Made by a program: the position numbers and the translations under genes. Under the pieces are notes generated by a model. The model saw nothing but the letters and a program-made list of their open reading frames with translations, searched no databases and had not been told where the DNA came from. DNA of 64,000 nt from Naematelia aurantialba (lineage: Eukaryota > Basidiomycota > Tremellomycetes > Tremellales > Naemateliaceae): positions 310,001 to 374,000 of the forward strand of contig JAKFAO010000005.1 in NCBI GenBank assembly GCA_021527695.1. The letters are read 5' to 3'. Shown here in pieces: positions 23,859-35,507 of this stretch; the stretch's first letter is position 1; each line of letters opens with the position of its first letter.

Positions 23859-26800
23859 TCACGTCATGACTCCGCCCACACCGCTCATCCACATCCCACC
23901 GCCGTCAGCTCCAAGACCACCCGCCATCGCCCCCGTTCCTCCCGATGCGGCCACTCCGCCCGCCGACGCCGCCGGCATGACGTCCCCACTGCCGCGGGAG
24001 ATCATTATCCCGCTCGGGTCCCAGGAGGCCGGCGTCGGCTCGTAGAATGTCTGCAGGCGCGCCCACAGCTCGGTCGCGCTCATATCCTCGATGCTCGTCT
24101 CGGCGACATAGTTGGTGTTTGCCTCGTGCGGGTGGGAGTGCGGGTGCTGTGATTGCTGCTGTTGGTGTTGGTGTTGGTGCGGCTGTTGGTGTTGGGGTTG
24201 GGTTTGCGGTTGGAATTGTGGTTGGGATTGGTGCTGCACATGCTGATGCTGAGGATATTGCTGTGAGTGCTGGCGAGGTTGAGCATGCTGCTGCGGTTGG
24301 TGTTGCGGCGGAGGCGGCGGTTGGTGCTGCTGTGGGTGCTGCGGCACATTCTGTGGATACGCATGCTGCACCTGCTGTGGCACAGGGATATAGCCACCGA
24401 CATCTCCATGATGCATCCCAGATACGGGCTGCACCATGTCGTACCCTGGCCCCCAGCCCTGGGGCTGACCATGCGAGAAATGCAATGGCGCCGCGTCGAC
24501 CGGGCCGTTGACATTGACGTTCGCGTGTGGGTGTGGGTGCCCGTGTCCATGTGCAAGCGCGAGGGGCATGGGTTCCGCCAGCATCGGAGCCGGCACGCGC
24601 TGGTCCACCTGTCCCCCGAGCAGAGCGAACAGCATGTCTTCGCCTTCCTGTGATATTCTGACAGCATCCGGCGGCTGGCCAATCACTTGAGGGTATCGCC
24701 CCGAAACGAGCGATCGCAGAATGGGCATGAGAGACTGCCACTGATCAGCACAACTGACCGAATATGGTTCACAAGCGACAAGAAAGGAACCTACCACAAT
24801 ACCCTGAGAGCGCTTCGATCCACTCTCCTTGATCATTTCTCCGGCATCCACAATTTCCTGGTACGCGGAATTGACAAATGTGCTGTCCAGATACGGGCCA
24901 CACCAGATTGCCAGCGCGGCCATTGACACTGCGGCCGAGAACGTCTGTACCCAGACGGCCCAGCACCGCGCAGACAGACGCGGATGCTACATTAATTCAG
25001 CGAAATTCCAGCTCTCCATGGATACTGAAGAGAAATAGGCGAAAGGTGGAGAAGGGAGAGAGGCAAATGCCATCGAATGTCAACGTACAGTGCGCGCCAT
25101 GTACAGGGACGTGGCAGTGATGGCATGACAAGCGCTGTACGTCCTCGAGACCGTCTGCTGGTCTTCCGACGAGAAGTTGATTTTATCGCTGGGCTCCGTC
25201 CGCAGCTTGCAGATCAGCCGTCGAAGCGATGGGCGATAGAGATACACTATGACTTGTCAGCTGTTGCCACGCCATTCCCCTAAGCTGCGGAAGCAAATCT
25301 AGATGCGGAAGCACAGGTGAGAAGCACGTACAGAGAGCCTTGTAGTGGCACATTGAATTAGTGCACTTGGTCAGATCCAGCACGTTGAGCTGCTTGACAT
25401 TCTCAGTCATAGGGGGCGGCAATGACGACAGCGTCGGGCAGTGGATGTGCGGAACCGTTTTACCACTTGACCAGTCAGCCTGGATCACTTCACTGCGGAT
25501 GATACCGTAGGTCGCCATGATGTATTTGAAATTGCCAGATTGCGACGGCTAGGAGTGCAGAGTCGAGACTCACTCGGACTTTAGGAGATGCGCTTCAGTC
25601 TGGTTGACCAGCTCCCAGCTTGCCGGCGCCGAGTCGGGACGACACCCGATATCGATCACTGCTGCTTTGACCGTGCGCATATACTGGCCATGTTAGCGGT
25701 GCTGCGGAAGAAGATACAGGGAGTATGTGAGGCAAGACAAGGTCGACAAGGACAGGACTCACTTCATATTTCATCAGGGACAGCGGCGAGGCATGTTTCG
25801 GCATGGCTGCCTCGATATTCTCCAGCTGCACGCCGGTCCGCTGGCCATGGTTGATACTGATCAAGCAGTCCAAGCAGTAGCTCTACGGCCAGTCAGCAGG
25901 CGTGCAATGAGCGGTTGGGTAGAATAGAGAAGAAATAGAGTGGATAGGCTGGATCGATAGGATAGGATGGATCGACTGGATAGACTGGATAGACTGGATA
26001 GTGATAGATGCGATAGAGTAACAGCAACTTGCCTCGTGGAAGACGCGTCGTCTGAAATCCCTCTCCTCCTCTGGCAGCGAGGGATGTGGGTCCTTGTGCA
26101 GGCCGAGCGCCTGCACGGCCGTGGTCATCTGCCTCAGCCAGTACAGATTGGTTGCCTTTGCGCCGCGCCACCCAAAGCCCACAAAGAGCGTGGCGAGCGC
26201 GAGCGCCTGGACGCCGGCGACGCTCGACGCCCACCCGAAGCGCGTGTCGAAGCACATCTGCGCGCCCTCCCAGTACTCTGCGATCGCCGGGTCGTCCTCG
26301 TCGCTCTCGAGGTCAAAGTACGTGTCGAGCGTGAGGAGCATGAGCACGCACGCGAGCTTGTGCGGCGTGATCGGGTTCGTCGGCGTCGGCGCGTACACGG
26401 CCGGCTCGTAGATCGACTCGAACTCGTCCTTGCGCAGGATGTTGTTGTACCACGTCGACGTGTGCCAGAACCGCTCGGCCTTGCTGCGCGTCGCCTCCCG
26501 CGCCGGCAGGACACGCAGGATCGACCGCAGCCGCTCGAATATCGCGTGCCGCTCGTCGGAGCGTTCTTCCGACGGCGCGCAGTCCACGCTCCCCACAATC
26601 AGCGCAGGCGCCGCGTTCTCCCCCACCCAGTCGTCCTCCCGCTTCCCCTCGGGCGCGGCCTGGTCGTCCGTCAGAAGCAGGCTCTCGACGGCCATGCGCC
26701 CCTGGCTGCTCGCGCGGTCCGCCGACAGGTGCGGCGTCGCAAGCGTGAAGCTCGAGTCCGAGTACCGGTCTTTCGGCGAGTGGGACGGCGGCGAGTGCGA

Positions 26801-28404
26801 CGGCTGCATCTGCAGAGGCGGGGTTGACATCGACGCAAAGCCGCCGTCTAGGTACTCTGGCGCTAAGAGCGGGTGGTGTTCAGCGTGCGTCGCGCTATGC
26901 GCCTTGAAGAGCGCAGACTCGAGTTGCGCAATCTACAAATCAGCACTCGTCGGGTGAATCTTCAGACATAGTCATGAAAACCTACACGCTCATGGAGCTG
27001 CTCGGTCGAAGCGAGCACAAGCCGCTTGCCCTGCATGCAACTCAGATCCCCGTCCGGGCAGACAAGTGCACAGCCTCGTCGACGGCCTGTGCCACTCATC
27101 AGCAACGCTGTCGAGAAGGACGCAACAACCAGACACGTACAGTTGGAGCAGGGAAACACCCTGTCGCACTTTGCTTTCAGTCGTCGACATTCCGAGCAGC
27201 TCTTCTTTCCCTCCTTTGCTTCTTTCTTTGGTTTCTCCTCGACCTTGATTCTCTTGTTCTTCACGAAATCGTCCCGTCTGGCTTTCACTTGGGTCGGCGT
27301 CAGGCCAAGTCCCATGCCTGCAAGCGCCAGGCCTGCTTCCTCCTCGGCGTCGCTGGGGCGCCTTGACGACAACGACACGCGGGCACGCTTCCTGTCCTTC
27401 TCGGGCGACGAGTCTGGCTCGTGCTCGCGCTGCCTGTCTTGCCAGTATTCTGCCTTTGGGACTGTCCTCCGTGGGCTGGGCAGCACCGGTGGTGGAGCCC
27501 ACGAGCCCATACTCGGCAGGGTCCGTCGATCCTCGTTCACGTGCGCGGGGGGTTGGCGAGCGTTGGGGTTGGGGTGGGGGTTGGCGGACGGGGGCGGGGG
27601 AGGGGGTGGAGGATAGACCATGATAGCTGGGTGTAATGGCGGAGGGCCAGACGATAGCTTGGACAGCGAGTCGGCGTAGGACGGGTGCGCCGCGTCCGCG
27701 TGCGTGGTGCTGGTCGTCGGTGTTGGGTAGGGGATCGAGTAGTCGAGAGGCAGATACGGTGGCGGAAGGTGAGAAAGGTACTCGGCCTGGGTTGGAAAGT
27801 ACGGGGCGATGGCTTCTTGCTGCAATTCAACCTACAAACGCTTAGCAGTGTTGTCCCCGAACAGCTGGATACGGATGAGTGAGGGTTAGATGGTCAGATG
27901 GACGGTGTTGGTGGTGATGATACAAAGGCAGGAGGAGGGGGATGTGAGGATGTGATTTCTAGCTTGACGAGCGGTGAAACGGGGCTTTGCAGCGACACCG
28001 CTTGGCCGAGAAGACCGGAGCCGGTGCTGGATCGCATCCCTTTCTGCAGCATAGCAGATCCACCGATCCCCCTTCAAACGCCTGGAAGGCTCCGAGGACC
28101 CAGAGGTTGAGCAAAGGCCACCGCCGACCGCCCTACCCGTCCCACCTGTCCACACCCGCCCGCGCACCCTCCGCACCCTCTCACGTCCGAGAACAAGGGA
28201 GGATGTGATGGACGATCATGTGATTCAGAGATCTACACTGACCTGGGTTGGATCTAGCGCTGTTGTTGCTGTGGCTGCGGCTGTCGTTGAGGGTGTTGAC
28301 GCCGCCGTTGCCGATGTCGCGAGCCTGTCGCCCGTTGCACGTCGAATGAGCGGGTTGCGGGTGGTGAATGATGAAGCCGGGGTCGAGGTGGTTGACGACG
28401 ACAT
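23859..28404 (-). CDS. Zn2Cys6 fungal transcription factor
   Basis: This is a binuclear zinc-cluster regulator with the fungal-specific (Fungal_trans) domain; the target pathway is unknown. The start ATG at 28404 opens a Ser/Thr/Ala-rich 54-residue exon ending ALDPTQ (to 28243) that joins in frame to VELQQEAIAPYF at 27831 across a 411-nt intron. The zinc cluster is near residues 260-295: SCSECRRLKAKCDRVFPCSN, then across an intron (R)RRGCALVCPDGDL, the basidiomycete-type form. A short coiled segment follows (LASTEQLHERV). The Fungal_trans domain spans about 25600-26460, with LTLDTYFDLESDEDD and LYWLRQMTTAVQALGLHKDP. The C-terminus is Pro/Gln/His-rich (about 24150-24400). A zinc cluster this far inside the protein is less usual. 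Interior exons at 24930-25600 are only partly traced. Confidence 0.87.
24130..24400 (-). repeat. Gln/His/Pro-coding low-complexity tract
   Basis: On the minus strand this interval encodes runs of Gln and His with interspersed Pro inside the C-terminal region of the zinc-cluster factor. Such tracts are common in fungal activation domains. On the plus strand it reads as Gly/Val/Leu-rich frames that are shadows. Confidence 0.75.
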
Positions 28405-30630
28405 GGCGACGTTCGGGATGGTCGGCGTGTATCAAACGATGACCAAGCAAGACCGTAAAGGCCGAGCGGGCGTGGGGAAATGGCCCCGAACCAGGGGGGT
28501 TGTGGCCGGGCTGAAGCTAGTCGTTGTTCGACGCTGCACTGCTCCCCCTGGCCAGACGGCAACGAGGGGTGTAAGCTCGGGTGCTTTCCGTTACGAGCAC
28601 TCTCCCCCCCCCCCGGAAAGCGCGACACGCAGCGGCTACAGGTGTTTTTGACAGAACACGAGCAAGGAGAGAGCGCTTGGTCTCCGCGTGGACCACACGT
28701 GATGCCCGAAAAGCCCGGACCGGGGGACTATCCTTTGATGGGACTTGTGGAAAGTCTGGCCGAGGCAAACGTTTGCTATGCAGCGGCAAGGGTATGACAA
28801 GGATGGCCGATGGCGGGGCTAGGTAGAGACACAACGTGTGTAGTCGAGTATTATTGATACAAGAGAGGATGGGATGCAATGAATAAAGGCTATCTATCGC
28901 TTCAGTTTTCCTCGCTTCAGAGTGGACACCAAAACGAGCAACACGCTGAACTTTCCGCCGTTCTCGGCGTCAGAGCGAGGCACCGCAGAAAGAGAGTCTG
29001 GGATTTTTAAGGGAGGCGGGGGGGGGAGGGACGGAGGCATTTTTACCTTGTTCTGCTGCTTTGCCCTGTTGCTTTTGGGTTGCGGCCAAGGACAGAGACC
29101 GCCACTGGGACGCATTTACCAAGATTGAGAGACACATTACACATTACAGGATCGTCCTCCCTCCCCGCAACATACGCAGTGGGGGAGAGTACGTCAGTGC
29201 CCCGCTTGACACAGAATCCTGACTATGAACTGCGGAATAAATGGTAGCGCAGCCGACGCGTCGGTCACTCACTCACTGTTACTCGGCTCACCGTAGGCGG
29301 AGCTGCACAGACATATACTGCCGTGGATCCGTGATCATCGCGGCTCATTAGCACTACGCACTGTACATGACTCTTGATAAACGGCATCAAAGATCAGAGA
29401 TCAGAGATCTACGTGTCGCTCTGGCTTGGCTCCCCTGGTCGACCGTCTGGGTCCTACTGGGCTAGTGGTTTTATCCGTTATCCTGCAGTGTTCATCCGCG
29501 TCTGCCTTGGGACCGTAGCCTTCTGTCTCTCTTCACAGTGTACACTGAATTCGGAAGCGTACACTCGGAAGCGTACACTCAAAAGTCATCATGTAGACGA
29601 CACGCAGGCGAGCCGGGGCCACGGTATGCGTTTCAGAATCCAGGGCAGCTTGAGCTGTAAAGGCCAGCGAGGCGTCTACGGTGTCCAGACCTCGGTCGCG
29701 GTATGACCCAAAGCCCACAGGCAAAGGAGAGCTTGCCAGCAAAGCCCCCGTAGAGGAACCGTAGAGTCCAGACCACGGCGTGTAACCATAGCTAGAGGCA
29801 CCCGTGCCGGTCCAGAGAATCCTCTGGCCAGTGTCAGAGTCGCAGAGCATAACCCCAGAATGACCCTGGGGGTGAATTCCTGAGCGCGTGAATGCTTTTG
29901 CTTTTACTTTTTCGCAGCTGCGACGCCAAAACGCCAACCGGGACGCCTCTCCATACTTGCTCGATCTCACTCTGCCAAGAGTACGATACGATACGATACA
30001 TACCCCCACCGCTTCTCTGCTTCTCTGCTTGTCTTGCACATCATCACCACCTCAGTCAAGCACAGGCTGGTCCTGCAGACTGCTCGAGGCATCATCTGTT
30101 TGTCCGATCTGGCCGCGCTTTGACCTCTGGAGTGTGTGATCTCGCACGCTCCTTATTCTACGCCGCACTCGTCGTTCTTCATCTTCATTATACTCTACCT
30201 GCCCTCATCTATCTATCGCATCGACCACGACCACGACCACGACCACACACCACACCACACCACACCCCACGCAGGCGGGCAGCGTCTCTACTAGCGCACA
30301 GCTTACAAAGCAGCCAGTCAAAGGAGCGCCTTGCAGTACCCGCTTCGAGTCTGTCGACGCCGTCGCATCCTTTCATCATCGTGCCCTCGAAACCCCTCGT
30401 CTCCTTTCGACACTGGCAGTGCACGCACTCGTCACACTTGTCTAGAACGTCGACGCTGCGCACGACACTGGACTGGACGGATTAAGGTTGAGAACTGAGT
30501 GTAGTGTCGCTTTCGACGCCCTCGCCTCGCCTCTATAGGCGTGACTAAGGACGCACTCGACCTCGACCGTCGTGATAGTGCCATTCTCGTCATCTCAGTC
30601 AAAGCAAAGCGACGACCTACGCTACGATCC

Positions 30631-30669
30631 TCCCTCGAGCGACTCCCTCGAGCGACTCCCTCGAGCGAT
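30631..30669 (+). repeat. 13-bp tandem repeat, three copies
   Basis: TCCCTCGAGCGAC is repeated three times, the last copy ending in T instead of C. Each unit contains CTCGAG. It lies about 340 bp upstream of the OPY2 start codon. Confidence 0.9.
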
Positions 30670-30926
30670 TGCCAGCGTTCATCCTGCTCTGATCCCGACT
30701 GGACGTTCGTTTGGTCACTCGTTTGAAGACACGTTCTCTGCTTGACATACTAGGCGATTCAAATATCGACCACACGCCGACTGCACAGTACGGCACGATC
30801 GCACTCGACTTCCGACATCAGGGGTATCATCCTTGTTGCTGCTGCGTCCAGTTGACGACTCACACAATCAACACGTTCGTTCAGCTCAAACTGCGTGTAC
30901 AGCTCGTCCTCTCAGCTCATACGGCG

Positions 30927-30932
30927 TATATA
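30927..30932 (+). promoter_or_regulatory. Candidate TATA box of OPY2
   Basis: The sequence GTATATAG lies 78 bp upstream of the OPY2 ATG, flanked by several copies of AGCTCGTC / AGCTCAT between 30875 and 30965. Position and sequence fit a core promoter, but the transcription start is unknown. Confidence 0.4.
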
Positions 30933-31009
30933 GCTCGTCCGCGCAGCTCGTCGTCGTCCTCGGAGCTATCGTCGTGATCTGACGGCTCGTGGCCGAAGCC
31001 GCCTTGGCG

Positions 31010-33737
31010 ATGGACCACCACGACCTAACGCGCAAAGGGTTGATGTTGCTCCCCAGAGACGACTGTGTGGCATGCGATGGTGGGACGCCGAGTTGTGACT
31101 GTGCTTCAGGGGAGCAATGTGTGCTGAGTGCTCGGTACGTCTTGCTCGTCCTCGTCTCTCCTCAACCTGTAGCAGACATCACCATCACCGCAGAATCACC
31201 CTAGAATCATCACAGAATTCCCGCAGACTCAAATCATCCCCACATCAGCCCCAGAATCATCATCCTGTTCATCCTCCTGGCCAACCGACAGCGGCAGTCT
31301 GCCTCAGATCACTGTCTACTCCTCTGTCTAGAGTAGCTGGTGTGCCCACGAAACCAACAACCGGCTAACAACACAGGACATGCTCTCAATGCGCCTCCAT
31401 CCAATGCATCAAGCCGTCGTCGAGTTCGGGAACGAGCATCAATCCAGGTGTCATTGCTGGTCCGGTGGTTGCGGTGCTGGTCATCGCGAGCCTGGCCCTG
31501 TTCTGGTATTTGCGTCGTAAGAAGGTGCGCCTCTCCCATTCCCCAGTACTGCACTCTCAACTGCACTACCACATGGAGGATACTGCCACTAGAGGGTGTG
31601 CTCACAACAGCAGAGACGCGATTTGTCCCGCTTGGAAGCCCTGGCCCAGCGAGCCAGGAAGGCCGAATCCGCCGGCTTCCACCTCTCTAACCCCTCCTCC
31701 CCGCAACCTCCGTCTGCGCATTCCGACTCTCTGCGCTCGTATCGTGCCTCGCAGCTGCCGCAGCCGCCTCCATCGGCCGCGTCGCGACGCTCGCCGCTGC
31801 CGCTGCCAAAGGCACCGGTCAACGCCTCTGCCGAGTACTACGACGAGACGGGCGCCATGATACGCGTGTACAACGGCAAGAGCGGGCGGATCGACCTAGC
31901 GCGCGAGGGACGCGAGAACGATCCGTTCTCCGACGCGCAGAGCGTGTCGACCGCCGGAAGCTCGCAGAGCACCAATATCATTCCTATCCAGTGGATCCCG
32001 TCGAGCAAGAGCGACGACACGCTTGCGAAAGCGCTACACGGAGCCGGGCCGTCGTCTTACTCGCAGGGCCACGGCCACGGCCATGGCTACGCCAAGGCGC
32101 AAGCTCAGGCGCAGTCGGACGCAGCGCGCAAGTTGAACCAAGCGCGGGAGAACCTCTTCCGCCCAGCTCGGCCCGCCCGCTCGCCCGACCTCGACCTGCG
32201 CCTCGCGCCGCCCTCGACTGCCGCTGGCGAGGCGTCCCCGACCCTGTCCTCGACCTCGGTGCCGTTTAGCCATATCCGCGACTCGTACGTCTCTGACAAC
32301 TCGGGCGCGCCATCCTTCTTGTCAGGCATGACGGACCTCCACGACGCGCCCAAGATCGTCACGAGCAAGCAGGTGCAGATTGGCAGGCTGCAGCAGGCCG
32401 AGGTCGTCCACCTGTACCGAGCGGGAGCGGCAGCGGACCGCCTGGCTGTGCCTGGTCCAGCTGCGCCTGCTCTACCGACACATGCGTACGCTGGCCCCCT
32501 GACGCCCGCTCTCGCGTCCCCCGCGTTGGGCACAAACACCAGCGGCAGCGGCAGTGGCGGCGGTGGTAGTGGCGGCAGTGGTAGTGGCGGTTTCAGTCCG
32601 TCGGCCGGAATGGGCGGAAGCGGCGTGCGCACTCTGACGCCGCAGCACCAGCACAGTGAAGACCAAGAAGACCTCGCTAGCACAGGCGCGGAGCCGTCCA
32701 GTGCAGGCGCTAGCGACTTGCGGTTCTCGATGGGCAGCCTGGCGGACGACGGCGCCGGCGGGCGAGATAGCTGGAGCACGATGGGGACGTCGCGGTATCT
32801 GGCTCGGCCGGGGTCGGCAGCGATCGCGCCTCCCCGCGCACCGTTTGCGGCACACCCGCACCCGCAGCACGTCGAGCTGCACTCGTCGTTTGGCGCTAGC
32901 GGCGGTGTTGGAGGTGCTGTCGGTGGTGGTGGTGGTAGTGACGGTGGTGGCAACGGCGGCGGTACTGGCGGTGGCGGTGGTGGTGGTGGTGGTGGTGGTG
33001 GTGGCGGTGGTGGTGGCGGAGAACTGCGCGAATCCATGTTCTCTACAAAGTCGGCCGACTCGTTCCTCGGTGCATTCCCGATGATCCCTCCAGGCGCCGC
33101 CGGCGCTCAGCCACTACCTACCTCGAACCTCCCGCAGTCGACGTCGATCGCCACGCTGAGCCACGCGGTCATGCACACGGACTCGGCGGTGCACTCGCAG
33201 GCGTCGTCTCCGTCCCGCCCCCCGCCGTCATTCCGACCTCCACGCGGATCCAATCTCGCCACGACGTCGAGCCCCAACCTGCCCCCGCACTCTGCCAGTC
33301 CGAACTACAGCCCCAACCCCAACACCAACTACAGCCCCAACCCGAACCCGAACCCGAACCCGAACTCCCACTCCCACCCCGCCAACCGCGACTCTACGCC
33401 GCACCACGGCACCTCGAGCTCCAGCGTGGGCGCAGAGCCATCGAGGCCACTGACGACCGCGTCCGTGGCCGACTCGTTCCTCGGCTCGTTCCCGTTCGTG
33501 CCCCCGAACGTCGACGATCTAGCCGCTCTCCCGTCGGCCGCTATCCCCGACTCAGCGGCACGGGACGTGCCGGTGCCGGGGGGAGAGGCGGCGAGGGGAG
33601 AGGCGGCGCGGGGGGAGGCAGGACGGCCGGAGCGGGGGGGTTCGACGAGGGATTATCTGGGGATGAGCACGACGAGCGAGGGGCTCGGCGCGTTTGAGTT
33701 TAGCTTTGACGGCGCGCCGCCTGTCCCGCGGCGGTAG
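31010..33737 (+). CDS. OPY2: OPY2-like plasma-membrane anchor for MAP-kinase signalling
   Basis: In budding yeast Opy2 is a single-pass protein that tethers Ste50-Ste11 to the membrane in the osmolarity (HOG) and filamentous pathways. Exons 31010-31134, 31377-31524 and 31614-33737 join in frame to 798 residues. The ectodomain carries the family's Cys-rich motif: DDCVACDGGTPSCDCASGEQ, then CVLSARTCSQCASIQCI, the two parts joined across the first intron. One membrane helix follows (GPVVAVLVIASLALFWYL) with a stop-transfer RRKKRR. The long cytoplasmic tail is Ser/Pro/Gly-rich, with a poly-Gly tract (about 32900-33020). It holds two copies of a DSFLGxFPxxPP motif. There is no ordinary N-terminal signal peptide, as in the yeast protein. 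Start 31010 is the first ATG before the Cys motif. Confidence 0.88.
32895..33021 (+). repeat. GGTGGT/GGCGGT poly-glycine tract
   Basis: This is an imperfect trinucleotide array (GGT, GGC) encoding more than 30 glycines broken by a few Ser, Asp, Asn, Thr and Val residues in the OPY2 tail. Its uniformity makes length variation between strains likely. The minus strand reads as a poly-Pro shadow frame. Confidence 0.85.
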
Positions 33738-34490
33738 GCGGTGGTGTCGAGCAGCTGTCCGCGGCCGACGTAGCGAAATGGGCCGACCCCGAGGCAAGGG
33801 GGGAGGCAAGATGGGGGAGGCAGGTTTGGGGCCGGTTGAAAGGTGTAGGCTGGGGGCTGTCAGTGTGGAAATACGAGTGCATTGACTGGGACCATGCATG
33901 TTGTCTATCGTCAGCGTTGGGCACATGTGCGCAGTGTGGAGCATGCCGGGCTCAGTCTGGCTCCGTTGCGTGTTGCTTCCAGGTGTCACTTGTGACAGTG
34001 AGTGGCAGTGAGTGGCAGTGAGTGGCAGTGGCAGTGGCAGTGGCGGGTGGAGGGTGAGTGAGACGTCGCAATTGCGGCAAGTGTGGCAGATGAGGTGTGG
34101 CAGATGTGGATGGTGTGGCAGCGCAGACGAGGAGGATAGGACAAGGGGCGTAGGAGAAAGGTGCGGGTTCTTCCTTTGTGCACTCGCTGTTGCTGCTCCT
34201 GCACACTCTCGCGGCAAGACGCATTCGCACCAGAGAGAATGCACGTTCCTCGTTGCTTGTCACTTGCTCTCGGCACTCGGCATTCAGCAATTCAGCACCG
34301 GACACTTGACGCTCATCACTAGCCGCCGACACTCGACACTCGACATGCGAACCCGATACTCGACGGCCCGTTATCCAAAGGTTAACAATTAGACTCCTGG
34401 AGGGTCCGCGGGCACCGCCAGAGCGTGCCGGTACCACACGACCACACCCACTGTTACACTGTCACGCCGCCACACTGTCATTCCGCTACA
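33738..34490. other. Intergenic region OPY2 / Glu-Pro repeat gene
   Basis: This 753-bp region separates two + strand genes. It holds a GAGTGGCAGT array at about 33998-34050 and, at 34265-34375, several CACTCGGCAY / CACTCGACA variants. No coding frame here looks real. Confidence 0.5.
33998..34050 (+). repeat. GAGTGGCAGT tandem repeat
   Basis: Three 10-bp units of GAGTGGCAGT are followed by three 6-bp GGCAGT units. They form a nested repeat in the spacer downstream of OPY2. Confidence 0.85.
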
Positions 34491-34622
34491 ATGACATTCG
34501 AGTCGCCCGTCCCGGACAAAGCAGTACTCCCATCTGCAGCCGAGTCCGTGCCAGAACCAGAGCCGCAGCCAGAACCAGCGCCAGAACTACAGCCAGAGCG
34601 GGAACCACGGCGAGAACTACAG

Positions 34623-34715
<93 letters not shown>

Positions 34716-35251
34716 CCACTCGAGGCACTGCATCCGCCGACGGAGAGACAGCGGCGCTGGGAGGCCGGGTGTTGTGCGATCTTTGCGGGCTTTGTGGCGC
34801 ATGCGCACTTGACCGGGGTAAGTCGTTCTCACCGTCATCTCCCAACTCCCGCCTCCATCTCCATCTGCCATCTCCATCTCCGCCCATCTGCCATCTCCAT
34901 CTGCCATCTCCATGTGCCATCTCCATCTCCTCCCATCTCGTCGCCCCTCACACATGGTCGCCACGCCGACCATCTCCACCAGCGTCACCCTCATTCAAAT
35001 CGCGCTGACAAGACAACCCCCATGCCAAGCAGTCACGAGCCACCCTCCAAGCCTTCTGGCACACCGACCAGAACCTCATGATCCGCCCTACGCTGCTCTC
35101 CTTGGCCGTCGACGCCTTTGGCCCCGTACCTATAGCCAGCCCCGCCGACGACGCTCTCCAGCTCGTCCTCCTTCATATCCTCGCGCAGCCGGAAAATGCA
35201 AGTGCCCCTAGAATGCTGTGTGACATTGCTAATGCGCCAACGTCCATATAG
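34491..35251 (+). CDS. Unknown protein with Glu-Pro repeat
   Basis: Exon 34491-34817 and exon 35033-35251 join in frame to 181 residues; the 215-nt intron has GTAAGT and a CAG acceptor. The N-terminus [10 protein letters not shown] leads into an EP repeat of about 15 units at residues 45-75, then [20 protein letters not shown]. Exon 2 continues [40 protein letters not shown] and ends NAPTSI. The non-repeat part (about 100 residues, helical, with [15 protein letters not shown]) looks like a genuine folded domain but is not one I recognise. Without splicing, the first exon would read into an unrelated frame, so the intron is needed. The gene converges on the BEACH gene. Confidence 0.62.
34624..34714 (+). 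repeat. CAGAAC hexanucleotide array, about 15 copies
   Basis: A near-perfect run of CAGAAC units encodes Glu-Pro dipeptides. It is the most regular repeat in the window. Hexamer slippage would keep the frame. On the minus strand it reads Phe-Trp or Leu-Val repeats, which are shadow frames. Confidence 0.95.
34853..34935 (+). repeat. CCATCT microsatellite inside an intron
   Basis: Repeated CCATCTCCATCTGCCATCTC units fill much of the 215-nt intron of the Glu-Pro repeat gene. They resemble the CCATCCACCT repeat in intron 2 of the His/Gly-rich gene. Confidence 0.85.
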
Positions 35252-35507
35252 AAGTTCACTCGGCAGCCAAGAGAGATCGCCGTGGGCCAAGGAACACTGC
35301 AAGACAAGATCGAGGGTATCTGGGAACTCACATCGAGTGGGAGAAAGCAATTTGGACACGGACGCCGATCTCGGACGCCTGCGCGGCGAATGTCTCCCAA
35401 GTGGTGGAACATGTGAGGATGCGAGGATGGGACATGTGAGGATGCAGCAGACATGATGACGCAACAGCACGTGACAATGCATGGCAGCTTTATACCCTGT
35501 TTATCCC

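Larger units (their letters stand above)
28405..31009. other. 2.6-kb gene-poor region upstream of OPY2
   Basis: No convincing gene is seen between the zinc-cluster start (28404) and the OPY2 start (31010). Short frames (28922-29128 +, 29533-30039 -, 29892-30485 +) lack recognisable motifs. The region holds several small repeats: two copies of CGGAAGCGTACACT (29552-29579), the palindrome GTGTACAC just before them, a GACCAC array near 30223-30250, and a 13-bp array at 30631. T/C-rich tracts dominate 29960-30480. It could be an extended regulatory region, an unannotated noncoding transcript, or a gene with very small exons. Confidence 0.4.

Noticed and set aside
25967..26827. 286-codon plus-strand frame
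   Set aside because: Arg/Leu-rich antisense shadow of the Fungal_trans domain exon of the zinc-cluster factor.
29533..30039. 168-codon minus-strand frame in the gene-poor region
   Set aside because: Possible, but no motif, no intron pattern and no homologue recognised; kept only as part of the gene-poor region.
32105..33037. 310-codon minus-strand frame with poly-Pro start
   Set aside because: Antisense of the OPY2 tail; the poly-Pro run is the complement of the poly-Gly tract.
34617..34994. Minus-strand frame with Phe-Trp repeats
   Set aside because: It is the antisense reading of the CAGAAC array that encodes Glu-Pro on the + strand; the + strand model closes in frame across an intron.
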